From positions 2,871 through 8,153 of the forward strand of contig JAGRKQ010000065.1 in NCBI GenBank assembly GCA_020442235.1: a stretch of DNA of 5,283 nucleotides, in the 5' to 3' direction. The notes under the pieces were generated by a model. That model was not told where the DNA came from. It saw nothing but the letters and a program-made list of their open reading frames with translations, and ran no database searches. The stretch comes from Hyphomicrobiaceae bacterium. GTDB lineage: Bacteria > Pseudomonadota > Alphaproteobacteria > Rhizobiales > MH13. This document shows positions 1-5,283 of the stretch, piece by piece; positions within the stretch are counted from its first letter, which is position 1, and each line of letters starts with the position of its first letter. The position numbers and the translations under genes were made by a program.

Positions 1-785
1 CGCATGACGGCGCGCTTGTCCTCGTTGCGCACGCTTTCCAGAAACAGAAGATCGCCGGTGTTGATGTGAATGGCGGTTCGGGCCCCGCGGCGGGCCAGCG
101 CGACGGCGAGGCCATATGGGTCGCAGCCGCCGAGGCCGGAAGTCATGAAGACGGTCGTCGCCTCGCGCCAGAGGCGCAGCTCCATCGCCGCATCGGCTGC
201 CGCGCCAAGGCCAAGGCCGCCGAGCGCCATCAGCGCGCAGGCCGGCCCGCAGGTGAAATCCGTCGTCTGCTCGTAATAGGCCGGCGCGCCCTTCGGGGTT
301 TCGGCGCGCAGATGCTTCTGCATGCGCAGCGCCGCCATGCCGTCCTCATAATAGGCCGGGATGCGTTCGAAGGGGCGGTAGCCGGCTCGGCGGTAAAGCG
401 CCAGCGCGGCGCCATTGTCCTCGCGCACCTCCAGCCGCAGGACCATGCGGTCGGCCTCATAGGCGGCGTCTTCGGCCGCTTGAAGCAGCCCGTGCGCCAG
501 ACCCTGGCCGCGCCGGGCTGGGGAAACGGCCAGCGAATACAGCCGGGCCAGGCCGGTGCCCTTGCGCAACAGGATGAGCGCATAGCCCGAAAGCGGCGCA
601 TCCGCAGCATCGTCCGTCACGAGCAGGATCGCCGTCGGGGCTTTCAGGAAAGCGCGCAGCGAACGTTCCGACAGCCGGTCGGAGGTAAAGGCCGCGCGCT
701 CCAGCGCGACGAGGCGTGGCAGGTCGGATGCGACCGCCTGGCGGACCGGAAGAGAGGAAGGGGAACCTTCAGAAGGGACGTGCAA
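1..785 (-). CDS. GNAT N-acetyltransferase fused to C39-like peptidase domain (3' end off the window)
   Basis: This minus-strand frame stays open from the start to the left edge (261 codons, partial). Residues about 13-155 read as a GNAT acetyltransferase: VRQAVASDLPRLVALE at the N terminus, then the acetyl-CoA loop RRGQGLA at 91-97, and NGAALALYRRAGYRPFERI as the usual C-terminal GNAT element. A second domain follows: AYYEQTTDFTCGPACALMAL, in which Cys179 of TCGPA matches the nucleophile of C39/papain-like peptidases (DUF3335, peptidase C39-like family). The catalytic His and Asp would lie beyond base 1, so activity cannot be judged. The start is uncertain. I chose TTG at 785 because the GNAT fold normally begins within about 10-15 residues. 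An in-frame ATG at 858-860 would add 25 unusual residues, and an in-frame stop lies just upstream of it. Neither has a convincing Shine-Dalgarno. The substrate is unknown. From memory, relatives often neighbour RimK-type ATP-grasp ligases, but that side is not visible. Confidence 0.88.
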   Translation of the reverse strand, partial: MHVPSEGSPSSLPVRQAVASDLPRLVALERAAFTSDRLSERSLRAFLKAPTAILLVTDDAADAPLSGYALILLRKGTGLARLYSLAVSPARRGQGLAHGLLQAAEDAAYEADRMVLRLEVREDNGAALALYRRAGYRPFERIPAYYEDGMAALRMQKHLRAETPKGAPAYYEQTTDFTCGPACALMALGGLGLGAAADAAMELRLWREATTVFMTSGLGGCDPYGLAVALARRGARTAIHINTGDLLFLESVRNEDKRAVM

Positions 786-889
786 GGTGCGGTTACCGTC
801 AGGAATCGCGATAGCTATACACCGGCCCGTTCGGCTTGCGTAGACGCCGGACTGCCACATCAGCCGGCTGCAACTTTACAGGGCGCTGT

Positions 890-920
890 GGCGCAAGAAT
901 TGTGTCACAGGGGTTGCGCC
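890..920. repeat. Concentric 31-bp inverted repeat in divergent intergenic region (possible operator)
   Basis: Outer arms GGCGCAA (890-896) and TTGCGCC (914-920) are perfect inverted repeats. Inside them, TGTG (901-904) and CACA (906-909) form a second perfect inverted repeat, and both pairs share the same centre, base 905. In total 22 of the 30 non-central positions are symmetric. The inner pair leaves only a one-base loop, so a DNA-level dyad bound by a dimeric or tetrameric regulator fits better than an RNA hairpin. It sits about 120 bp from the TTG start of the GNAT-C39 gene and 118 bp from the ATG of the secreted protein gene, a position that could serve both. I do not recognise the regulator. 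The symmetry is seen; the role is inferred. Confidence 0.4.
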
Positions 921-1011
921 GAGGGCATGATTTTGCTGAACTCGCGCCATATTCTTCGTGCCGGGCATGCTCTGTTCCGGCAGCGATTTTTCGGCCGATA
1001 TGGCGCGGAGC

Positions 1012-1017
1012 GGAGGT
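1012..1017 (+). promoter_or_regulatory. Strong Shine-Dalgarno (GGAGGT) that fixes the start at 1023
   Basis: GGAGGT ends five bases before the ATG at 1023. The same frame is open far upstream, back to an ATG at 66, but that upstream part is antisense to the GNAT-C39 gene and lacks protein-like composition. This ribosome binding site, together with the signal peptide that begins right at 1023, decides the start. Confidence 0.75.
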
Positions 1018-1022
1018 GTGCG

Positions 1023-1502
1023 ATGTTGCTGCGGATGATGTGTGTCGTGTTGACTGCACTGGTGGCCAGCGGCGGTTTGGCCTATGCCCAGGACGATCTC
1101 GAAGCGCGGCGTGCTGCCGCGATACGATACGTGCAAAGCCCTTTTATGCAGGACATGCTTGCTGCGCTAAATTCGCCCGCTTCCCTTCAGACAATACTCG
1201 GGGCAACCAGCGCGCAATGGAGCAATATTCCGGAACATCACCGGGAGAAGATCACCAGCATCATGAACGAGGAAATGGAAACGCTTGTCCCGGTCATGAA
1301 CGCGGCTATGGTTGAAGCCGTTGCGCAAACTATGACCCTCGAGCAAATCGAATTGCTCGATGCCTTCTATCGATTACCGGAAATGCGCGATCTGAATGCC
1401 AGATTTAACGACATGAACCGGATCATGATGCAAGGTATCGCGCCGCAAATGCAGGCGGTGCAGGCTCGTATGCTGGAACGAATGCGTAGGGAGGTTCGGT
1501 AG
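1023..1502 (+). CDS. Secreted Met-rich DUF2059-like protein
   Basis: This is a 159-residue protein with a typical Sec signal peptide: MLLRM, a hydrophobic core, and AYA before Gln23, giving a probable cleavage after Ala22 and a mature form of about 137 residues. The mature part has no membrane segment and should be periplasmic. Residues in the second half, around TLEQIELLDAFYRLPEMRDL, resemble the conserved core of DUF2059 proteins (acidic/hydrophobic helix, then an AFY-x-x-P turn); the family assignment is tentative and its function is unknown. Methionine is very frequent: 14 of 137 mature residues by my count. There is also a His-His pair in PEHHRE. By my count the gene is about 55% GC and uses codons such as CTA, TTA, ATA and AGA that are rare next door, so recent acquisition is possible. 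It lies 109 bp before the copper ATPase on the same strand. The start is set by GGAGGT at 1012-1017. Confidence 0.85.
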   Translation: MLLRMMCVVLTALVASGGLAYAQDDLEARRAAAIRYVQSPFMQDMLAALNSPASLQTILGATSAQWSNIPEHHREKITSIMNEEMETLVPVMNAAMVEAVAQTMTLEQIELLDAFYRLPEMRDLNARFNDMNRIMMQGIAPQMQAVQARMLERMRREVR

Positions 1503-1611
1503 GCCTGGCTGGAGCTTTCAGCCCGGCTCTGTTCCGGCAAGAGCGTGCCGGCCGTCCGCGCCTGTGATAGAGGGCGGTTGAACCTTCCGTCTTGAGCGCC
1601 ACATCCTGAAC
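1503..1611 (+). other. Gap between secreted protein and ATPase, with weak stem-loops
   Basis: The gap holds two short potential stems. GGCTG (1507-1511) pairs with CAGCC (1519-1523) across 7 bases, and CCGGC (1534-1538) pairs with GCCGG (1547-1551) across 8 bases; a GCTCT/AGAGC pairing (1526-1530 with 1540-1544) would compete with the second. No T-run follows, so a standard intrinsic terminator is not supported. TTGAACCTTCC at 1578-1588 resembles one half of a CueR/HmrR box but lacks the matching half. No convincing -10 element was found, so whether the ATPase has its own promoter here is unresolved. Confidence 0.25.
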
Positions 1612-3846
1612 ATGAACGCTCCCGTCAAGCCCGATGAGACCGCCCGCCCGACCGTGCTCGATGTTTCGGGCATGACCTGTGCCGCCTGCGCCACCCGGCT
1701 GGAAAAGGTGCTCGGCAAGGTCGACGGCGTGTCGCGCGCCAGCGTCAACTACGCTGTCGAGACCGCCGTCGTCGAAGGCAGCGGGCTGGCCCTTCCCGAA
1801 TTGCTTGCCGCCGTGGAGCGGGCCGGGTTCTCGGCCAGCGAGCGCCGGGACACCGCACGCGAGCGGCGGCAGGCCGAAGAGCGCCGCGCGGCCGAGGCTC
1901 GCGCCGAGATGAAGCGCACGCTGATGCTCTTTGCCATCTCGGCGCTGCTGACCTTGCCGCTGGTGGCGCCGATGATCGTCAGGCCCTTCGGCGTCATGGC
2001 GCATCTTCCGGTGATGGCCGAACTGGCGCTGGCCTCCATCGTGCAGGTTCTGGCCGGACAGCGTTTCTATCGCGGGGCTTTCGCGGCCCTGCGGGGCGGC
2101 GGCGCGAATATGGACGTCCTCGTCTCGCTCGGCACCTCGGCGGCCTATTTCTATTCGCTCGCCCTTGTCCTGACGCAGGGCGATGCGGCGCGCGGGCACC
2201 TTTATTTCGAGGCATCCGCCGTCATCCTGACGCTCGTCCTTCTCGGCAAGCTGATGGAGATGCGGGCCAGGCAGGCGACGACCTCGGCGCTTCGCAAGCT
2301 GATGGAATTGAGGCCCGAGACGGCCGAGCGGCTGATGGCCGACGGCACGACGCAAACGGTGGCGGTGGAAGCCCTGGTGCCGGGCGACACGGTGCTCGTG
2401 CGACCGGGCGAGCGCCTTCCCGTCGACGGCGTCGTGGCCAAGGGGGTCAGCGAAATCGACGAGAGCCTCGTCACCGGCGAGAGCCTGCCCGTCACCCGCG
2501 AGCCGGGCGGCGCGGTGATCGCCGGCTCGATCAACGGCACGGGCAGCCTCACCATCGAGGTGCGGGCGACGGGCGAGGATACCGAGCTTTCGCGCATCGT
2601 GCGGCTGGTCGAGGCGGCGCAGACCGGCAAGGCGCCGGTGCAGCGGCTCGTCGACCGTATTTCGGCGATCTTCGTGCCCGTGGTTCTTGTCATCGGCGTT
2701 GCGACATTCGCGCTCTGGTGGCTTGCCGGCGGAACGATGGAGGCGGCGATCACGGCGGCGGTCTCCGTCTGGGTCATCGCCTGCCCCTGCGCCCTCGGCC
2801 TTGCAACGCCAACCGCGCTGGTCGCGGGGACGGGCGCCGCCGCCCGCGCCGGCATTCTCATCCGCGACATCGCGGTTCTGGAAAGCCTCGGCACGGTGAA
2901 GGCCGTGGCCTTCGACAAGACCGGCACCCTGACCGAAGGCCGGCCGGAACTCGTTTCCGTGCTGCCCGTCCGGCAGGGGGCGGCGGACAAGCTTCTGGCG
3001 CTGGCTGCCGCGGTGCAGGACAAAAGCGAGCATCCGCTTGCCTCGGCGGTGGTGCGCGCCGCACGCGACAAGGGGCTTGAACTGCCGCCCGCCGAAGACT
3101 TCCGCGCCATACCGGGCAAGGGCGCCCATGCCACGGTCGGCGGCCGGCGGGTGGCGATCGGCAACCGCGCGCTTCTGACCGAACTTGGCCTTGCCGGAGA
3201 AACGCTCTCCAACCTCGTCGACCAGTCCGAACGCGCCGGGCGCACGACCGTTGCCCTTGCCGTCGATGCCGATGTCGTCGGGCTTCTCGCCTTTGAAGAT
3301 CAGCCGCGCGCCGAGGCGCAGTCCGTCGTTGCCCGCCTGAAGGCGCGCGGACTGGCGGTTGTCATGCTCACCGGCGATGCGCCGCCCGTTGCCCGCAGGA
3401 TCGGTGCGTCCCTCGGCCTGTCGCGGATCGAGGCGGGGCTGCTGCCGGGCGACAAGAGCGAGCGGATCGGCGCGCTCGAGGCCGATCTCGGCCCGGTCGC
3501 GATGATCGGCGACGGCATCAACGATGCCCCGGCGCTCACCGCGGCCACCGCCGGCATCGCCATGGGGTCGGGGGCTGATGTGGCGCTGGAAACGGCGGGC
3601 GTCACCCTGATGCGGCCCGATCTCACGCTTGTTCCGGCGGTCTTTGACGTCGCGGCACGGACCACGGCGAAGATCCGCCAGAATCTCGGCTTTGCCTTCG
3701 TCTTCAATGTGATCGGCATTCCGGTGGCCGCGTTCGGGCTGTTGTCGCCGGCGCTGGCCGGTGCCGCGATGGCGGCAAGCTCGGTCTGCGTCGTCACCAA
3801 TGCCGCGCTTCTGGCGCGCTGGAAGCCGTTGGGCCGGGAGCAATGA
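1612..3846 (+). CDS. copA: P1B-1 type Cu(+)-exporting ATPase (CopA/ActP)
   Basis: This is a complete 744-residue P-type ATPase that would pump Cu(+) (or Ag(+)) from cytoplasm to periplasm, for copper tolerance or cuproprotein supply. It has one N-terminal heavy-metal-associated domain with GMTCAAC (Cys23, Cys26), then an Arg/Glu-rich linker (about 79-99). The first membrane helices follow (about 103-123 and 132-150), then NMDVLVSLGTSAAYFYS (166-182) and YFEASAV around Glu200. The actuator-domain TGE is at 288-290, the membrane metal site CPC at 391-393, and the phosphorylated Asp435 is in DKTGT. SEHP is at 472-475 in the nucleotide-binding domain and GDGINDAP starts at 633. The last two helices carry FN (698-699) and M-x-x-SS (Met720, Ser723, Ser724). 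CPC plus MxxSS places it in the Cu(+) group; the usual Tyr of the YN pair is Phe698 here. ATG 1612 is the only normal start after the in-frame stop at 1579-1581, and its ribosome binding site is weak. The stop overlaps the next gene. Confidence 0.96.
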   Translation: MNAPVKPDETARPTVLDVSGMTCAACATRLEKVLGKVDGVSRASVNYAVETAVVEGSGLALPELLAAVERAGFSASERRDTARERRQAEERRAAEARAEMKRTLMLFAISALLTLPLVAPMIVRPFGVMAHLPVMAELALASIVQVLAGQRFYRGAFAALRGGGANMDVLVSLGTSAAYFYSLALVLTQGDAARGHLYFEASAVILTLVLLGKLMEMRARQATTSALRKLMELRPETAERLMADGTTQTVAVEALVPGDTVLVRPGERLPVDGVVAKGVSEIDESLVTGESLPVTREPGGAVIAGSINGTGSLTIEVRATGEDTELSRIVRLVEAAQTGKAPVQRLVDRISAIFVPVVLVIGVATFALWWLAGGTMEAAITAAVSVWVIACPCALGLATPTALVAGTGAAARAGILIRDIAVLESLGTVKAVAFDKTGTLTEGRPELVSVLPVRQGAADKLLALAAAVQDKSEHPLASAVVRAARDKGLELPPAEDFRAIPGKGAHATVGGRRVAIGNRALLTELGLAGETLSNLVDQSERAGRTTVALAVDADVVGLLAFEDQPRAEAQSVVARLKARGLAVVMLTGDAPPVARRIGASLGLSRIEAGLLPGDKSERIGALEADLGPVAMIGDGINDAPALTAATAGIAMGSGADVALETAGVTLMRPDLTLVPAVFDVAARTTAKIRQNLGFAFVFNVIGIPVAAFGLLSPALAGAAMAASSVCVVTNAALLARWKPLGREQ

Positions 3847-4715
3847 TAGCCGGTTTTGAACCCTTCGAGGCCGAAGGGGAGGGCGTCACCATCCACGGCG
3901 TTCGCGGCGGCGAGGGGCCACCGCTTCTGTTGTTGCACGGGTTTCCGCAAAGCCACCTTCTGTGGGAGCGGATCGCGCCGCTTCTGAAGGATCGTTTCAC
4001 GCTCGTGATGCCGGACCTGCGCGGTTACGGCGCTTCCGGCAAGCCGGCTTCGGGGCCGGACCATGCAGCCTATTCCAAGCGGGCGATGGCCGCCGACATG
4101 GTGCGGGTGATGGCGGGTTTCGGTCATGAGCGCTTCTTTGTTGCCGGCCACGACCGGGGCGGGCGCGTCACGCACCGCATGGCGCTCGATCATCCCGAGC
4201 GGATCGACAGGGCGGCCGTGCTCGACATCGCGCCGACGCTCGCCATGTACCGGTCGACGGACGAGCGCTTCGCGCGCGCCTATTGGCACTGGTTCTTCCT
4301 GATCCGCCCGCATCCTCTGCCCGAACGCTCCATCGCCGCCGCGCCGGACGCCTATCTGGATGCGTTTTTCGGTGGCTGGGGCACGCGCCCGAAGATTTCA
4401 GAGGCGGCCATGGCCGCCTATCGGGCGGCCTTTGGCGATGAAGAGGCCCTGCGGGCGATGTGCGAGGATTACCGCGCCGGCGCCGGCATCGACCTCGAGC
4501 ACGACACGGCCGATCTCGATCGCAGGATCGCCTGTCCGCTTCTGGTGCTCTATGGCGGCGACGGCGTGATTGCACAGTGCTTCGACGTTGCTGCGCTGTG
4601 GCGCGACCGCGCGGGCGCGCTCACCGTCCGGGCGATGCCCGGCGGACATTTCTTCGTCGACGATCACCCGGGCGCGACGGCCGAGGCGCTGGCGGATTTC
4701 TTCGCCAGCGCTTGA
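3843..4715 (+). CDS. Alpha/beta hydrolase, fluoroacetate/haloacetate dehalogenase family
   Basis: This is a 290-residue cytoplasmic alpha/beta hydrolase of full family length. Known relatives cleave the carbon-halogen bond of haloacetates to give glycolate and halide (EC 3.8.1.3). HGFP at 32-35 supplies the oxyanion loop. The nucleophile motif GHDRGGR has Asp104, with Arg105 and Arg108 at the spacing of the two arginines that hold the substrate carboxylate. Asp128 (VLDIAPT) and His269 (GGHFF) complete the triad. His149-Trp150 (YWHWFFL) and Tyr210 (EDYRA) match the halide-binding His, Trp and Tyr of characterised fluoroacetate dehalogenases. PDLRGYG and YSKRAMAADM are also typical of this subgroup. 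All key residues are present, so dehalogenase activity is plausible, although close relatives may act on other substrates. The ATG shares the sequence ATGA with the ATPase stop and GGGAG lies at 3836-3840, so translational coupling is likely. Confidence 0.9.
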   Translation: MIAGFEPFEAEGEGVTIHGVRGGEGPPLLLLHGFPQSHLLWERIAPLLKDRFTLVMPDLRGYGASGKPASGPDHAAYSKRAMAADMVRVMAGFGHERFFVAGHDRGGRVTHRMALDHPERIDRAAVLDIAPTLAMYRSTDERFARAYWHWFFLIRPHPLPERSIAAAPDAYLDAFFGGWGTRPKISEAAMAAYRAAFGDEEALRAMCEDYRAGAGIDLEHDTADLDRRIACPLLVLYGGDGVIAQCFDVAALWRDRAGALTVRAMPGGHFFVDDHPGATAEALADFFASA

Positions 4716-4725
4716 GGAACGGGGT

Positions 4726-4977
4726 TCAGACGCCGCGCAGGGGCTCGGACAGGCGGGCCGAGCGATAGAAGGCAACGAGCGCGGCAAGGCCGACAAGACA
4801 GAGGGCGGCGTCGATGCCTTCCTCGACGAGGAGCGGCAGGCCGAAGAGCCCGGCCAACGCCCAGCCCGTGACGATGGCGATGGCGGCAAATTCGGCGGCA
4901 AGAGTGATCAGCATGGCGGCGAGGCTGACGACGCGGGCCATGTTCAGGGGCGCAAGGGCGCCGGCGGTGGAGGTCAT
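4726..4977 (-). CDS. Small two-helix membrane protein, unrecognised
   Basis: The predicted product has 83 residues starting MTSTAGALAP. It has a long hydrophobic stretch at about 16-47, interrupted by Glu29 and Pro48, and a second at about 55-70 followed by a basic YRSARL tail; two inner-membrane helices are likely. An acidic turn (Glu52, Glu53, Asp56) joins them and Cys60 lies in the second helix. I do not recognise a family and give no function. An in-frame ATG at 5026-5028 would add 17 residues (MRSSSSSPDHGPEPIPK); that extension is low-complexity and unlike a membrane-protein N terminus, so I prefer 4977, although neither start has a strong ribosome binding site. The gene is convergent with the dehalogenase, with only 10 bases between the stops, and divergent from the GTPase gene. 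Its hydrophobic pattern and length are coherent in this frame and in no other. Confidence 0.65.
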   Translation of the reverse strand: MTSTAGALAPLNMARVVSLAAMLITLAAEFAAIAIVTGWALAGLFGLPLLVEEGIDAALCLVGLAALVAFYRSARLSEPLRGV

Positions 4978-5050
4978 TTTGGGGATCGGTTCCGGCCCAT
5001 GATCGGGCGAGGAAGAAGATGATCGCATTGCAGGCCGTCTTCCAGAGGCC

Positions 5051-5078
5051 TTGAAGGGGCTTGCCGATCACATTTAAT
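5051..5078 (+). promoter_or_regulatory. Candidate sigma-70 promoter for the G3E GTPase gene
   Basis: TTGAAG (5051-5056) and TTTAAT (5073-5078) are separated by 16 bases and match the -35 and -10 consensus at 4/6 and 5/6 positions. This is the only AT-rich patch in the divergent region. Initiation would fall near 5085, leaving a leader of roughly 80 bases that includes the palindrome at 5100 and the hairpin at 5123. It is a prediction from pattern only. The same patch could also serve the minus-strand gene. Confidence 0.4.
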
Positions 5079-5099
5079 GACAGGGACAAGCGACGGGCC

Positions 5100-5111
5100 C
5101 CGGCATGCCGG
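5100..5111. repeat. 12-bp perfect palindrome CCGGCATGCCGG
   Basis: The twelve bases are their own reverse complement. The element lies in the predicted leader of the GTPase gene, 12 bases before the hairpin at 5123. As RNA it would leave only a 2-base loop, so if it is functional a DNA-level site is more likely. Chance occurrence is quite possible in GC-rich sequence. Confidence 0.3.
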
Positions 5112-5122
5112 TGGACCGTCTT

Positions 5123-5141
5123 CCCCGCGGGTGCCGCGGGG
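5123..5141 (+). other. Perfect 8-bp GC hairpin in the leader of the G3E GTPase gene
   Basis: CCCCGCGG (5123-5130) and CCGCGGGG (5134-5141) pair perfectly around the 3-base loop GTG. No T-run follows, so it is not a standard terminator. It ends 21 bases before the ATG at 5163 and just before AAGGA (5146-5150). In the transcript it would be very stable and would stand next to the ribosome binding region. It could affect translation or mRNA stability, or simply mark a GC-rich spacer. Confidence 0.45.
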
Positions 5142-5162
5142 CAGCAAGGACAAGATCAGGCC

Positions 5163-5283
5163 ATGAACGAGACCGCAACGACCGACAAGATGCCCGTCAC
5201 CGTGCTGACCGGCTATCTCGGCGCCGGCAAGACGACGCTGCTCAACCAGATCCTGACCAAGGATCACGGCAAGCGCTATGCCG
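5163..5283 (+). CDS. G3E-family P-loop GTPase (CobW/COG0523 type), 5' part only
   Basis: Only the first 40 codons are inside the window, and the frame is still open at the right edge. After a short polar leader (MNETATTDK) comes [20 protein letters not shown], in which GYLGAGKT is the Walker A motif in the form typical of G3E GTPases (CobW, YjiA, YeiR, ZNG1-like). HGKRYA follows, as in many alphaproteobacterial members just before the conserved NEFG segment, which is outside the window. This family uses GTP hydrolysis to deliver or insert metals, zinc or cobalt in known cases; the metal here cannot be told because the CxCC motif and the C-terminal domain are not visible. The start is supported by the family's short N terminus. 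The nearest Shine-Dalgarno-like sequence, AAGGA at 5146-5150, is 12 bases away and suboptimal. Confidence 0.9.
   Translation, partial: MNETATTDKMPVTVLTGYLGAGKTTLLNQILTKDHGKRYA

Noticed and set aside
230..610. 126-codon minus-strand frame
   Set aside because: It lies on the same strand as the GNAT-C39 gene but in a different frame. It is Arg/Pro-rich with no motifs, whereas the other frame gives two clear domains.
811..819. TATAGCTAT (minus strand) as a -10 element for the GNAT-C39 gene
   Set aside because: It is well placed about 25 bases before the TTG start, but no -35 hexamer lies 15-19 bases upstream, so the support is too weak to list as a promoter.
66..1502. 478-codon plus-strand open frame from ATG 66
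   Set aside because: Its first two thirds are antisense to the GNAT-C39 gene and read as Arg/Ala/Gly-rich low-complexity sequence. Only the part from ATG 1023, with a good ribosome binding site and a signal peptide, is a real gene.
2202..3245. 347-codon Ser/Arg/Thr/Ala-rich minus-strand frame
   Set aside because: It is antisense to the ATPase core motifs and has the composition expected of a shadow frame.
1423..3843. 806-codon open frame on the minus strand opposite the copper ATPase
   Set aside because: It is a codon-bias shadow of a GC-rich gene: Arg/Gly/His/Asp-rich, with no domains or hydrophobic pattern, and fully covered by a strongly recognised ATPase on the other strand.
3300..4313. 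337-codon minus-strand frame across the ATPase-dehalogenase junction
   Set aside because: Both overlapped genes have intact catalytic motifs on the plus strand, and this frame shows no domain.
4717..4727. GAAC-GGG-GTTC stem between the convergent stops as a bidirectional terminator
   Set aside because: The stem has only 4 bp and no T-run on either strand, which is too weak to call.
4974..5267. 97-codon minus-strand frame overlapping the start of the G3E GTPase gene
   Set aside because: It is antisense to the Walker A region of the GTPase and overlaps the promoter region. No motif or protein-like composition was seen.

Overview
The window looks like chromosomal DNA from a high-GC alphaproteobacterium, most likely a member of the Rhizobiales (Rhizobium/Shinella/Ensifer-like). 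This rests on strong G/C bias at third codon positions and on how the gene families read. No rRNA or other taxonomic marker is present, so the placement is an inference. No rRNA, tRNA, CRISPR array, insertion sequence or phage gene was seen.

Layout, left to right. (1) Bases 1-785, minus strand: the first 261 codons of a gene that runs off the left edge. It encodes a GNAT acetyltransferase domain fused to a C39-like (papain-like) peptidase domain. (2) Bases 786-1022: a divergent intergenic region holding a concentric 31-bp dyad centred on base 905, almost midway between the two flanking starts. (3) Bases 1023-1502, plus: a small secreted, methionine-rich protein resembling the DUF2059 family, clearly lower in GC than its neighbours. 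(4) Bases 1612-3846, plus: a complete P1B-type Cu(+)-exporting ATPase (CopA/ActP type). (5) Bases 3843-4715, plus: an alpha/beta hydrolase with the full active-site set of fluoroacetate/haloacetate dehalogenases, overlapping the ATPase stop in an ATGA arrangement. (6) Bases 4726-4977, minus, convergent: an unrecognised 83-residue membrane protein. (7) Bases 4978-5162: a second divergent intergenic region with a plausible promoter, a 12-bp palindrome and a perfect 8-bp GC hairpin. (8) Bases 5163-5283, plus: the first 40 codons of a G3E-family (CobW/COG0523) P-loop GTPase that runs off the right edge.

The common thread is metal handling. A copper exporter sits between a Met-rich periplasmic protein and, a little further on, a COG0523 GTPase of the metallochaperone class. 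The haloacetate dehalogenase is the odd member: its overlap with the ATPase frame implies co-expression, but no functional link is obvious. I did not find a clearly new multi-gene system. The items most worth a second look are the dyad at 890-920, the Met-rich low-GC secreted protein beside the copper pump, the ATPase-dehalogenase coupling, and the GNAT-C39 fusion.
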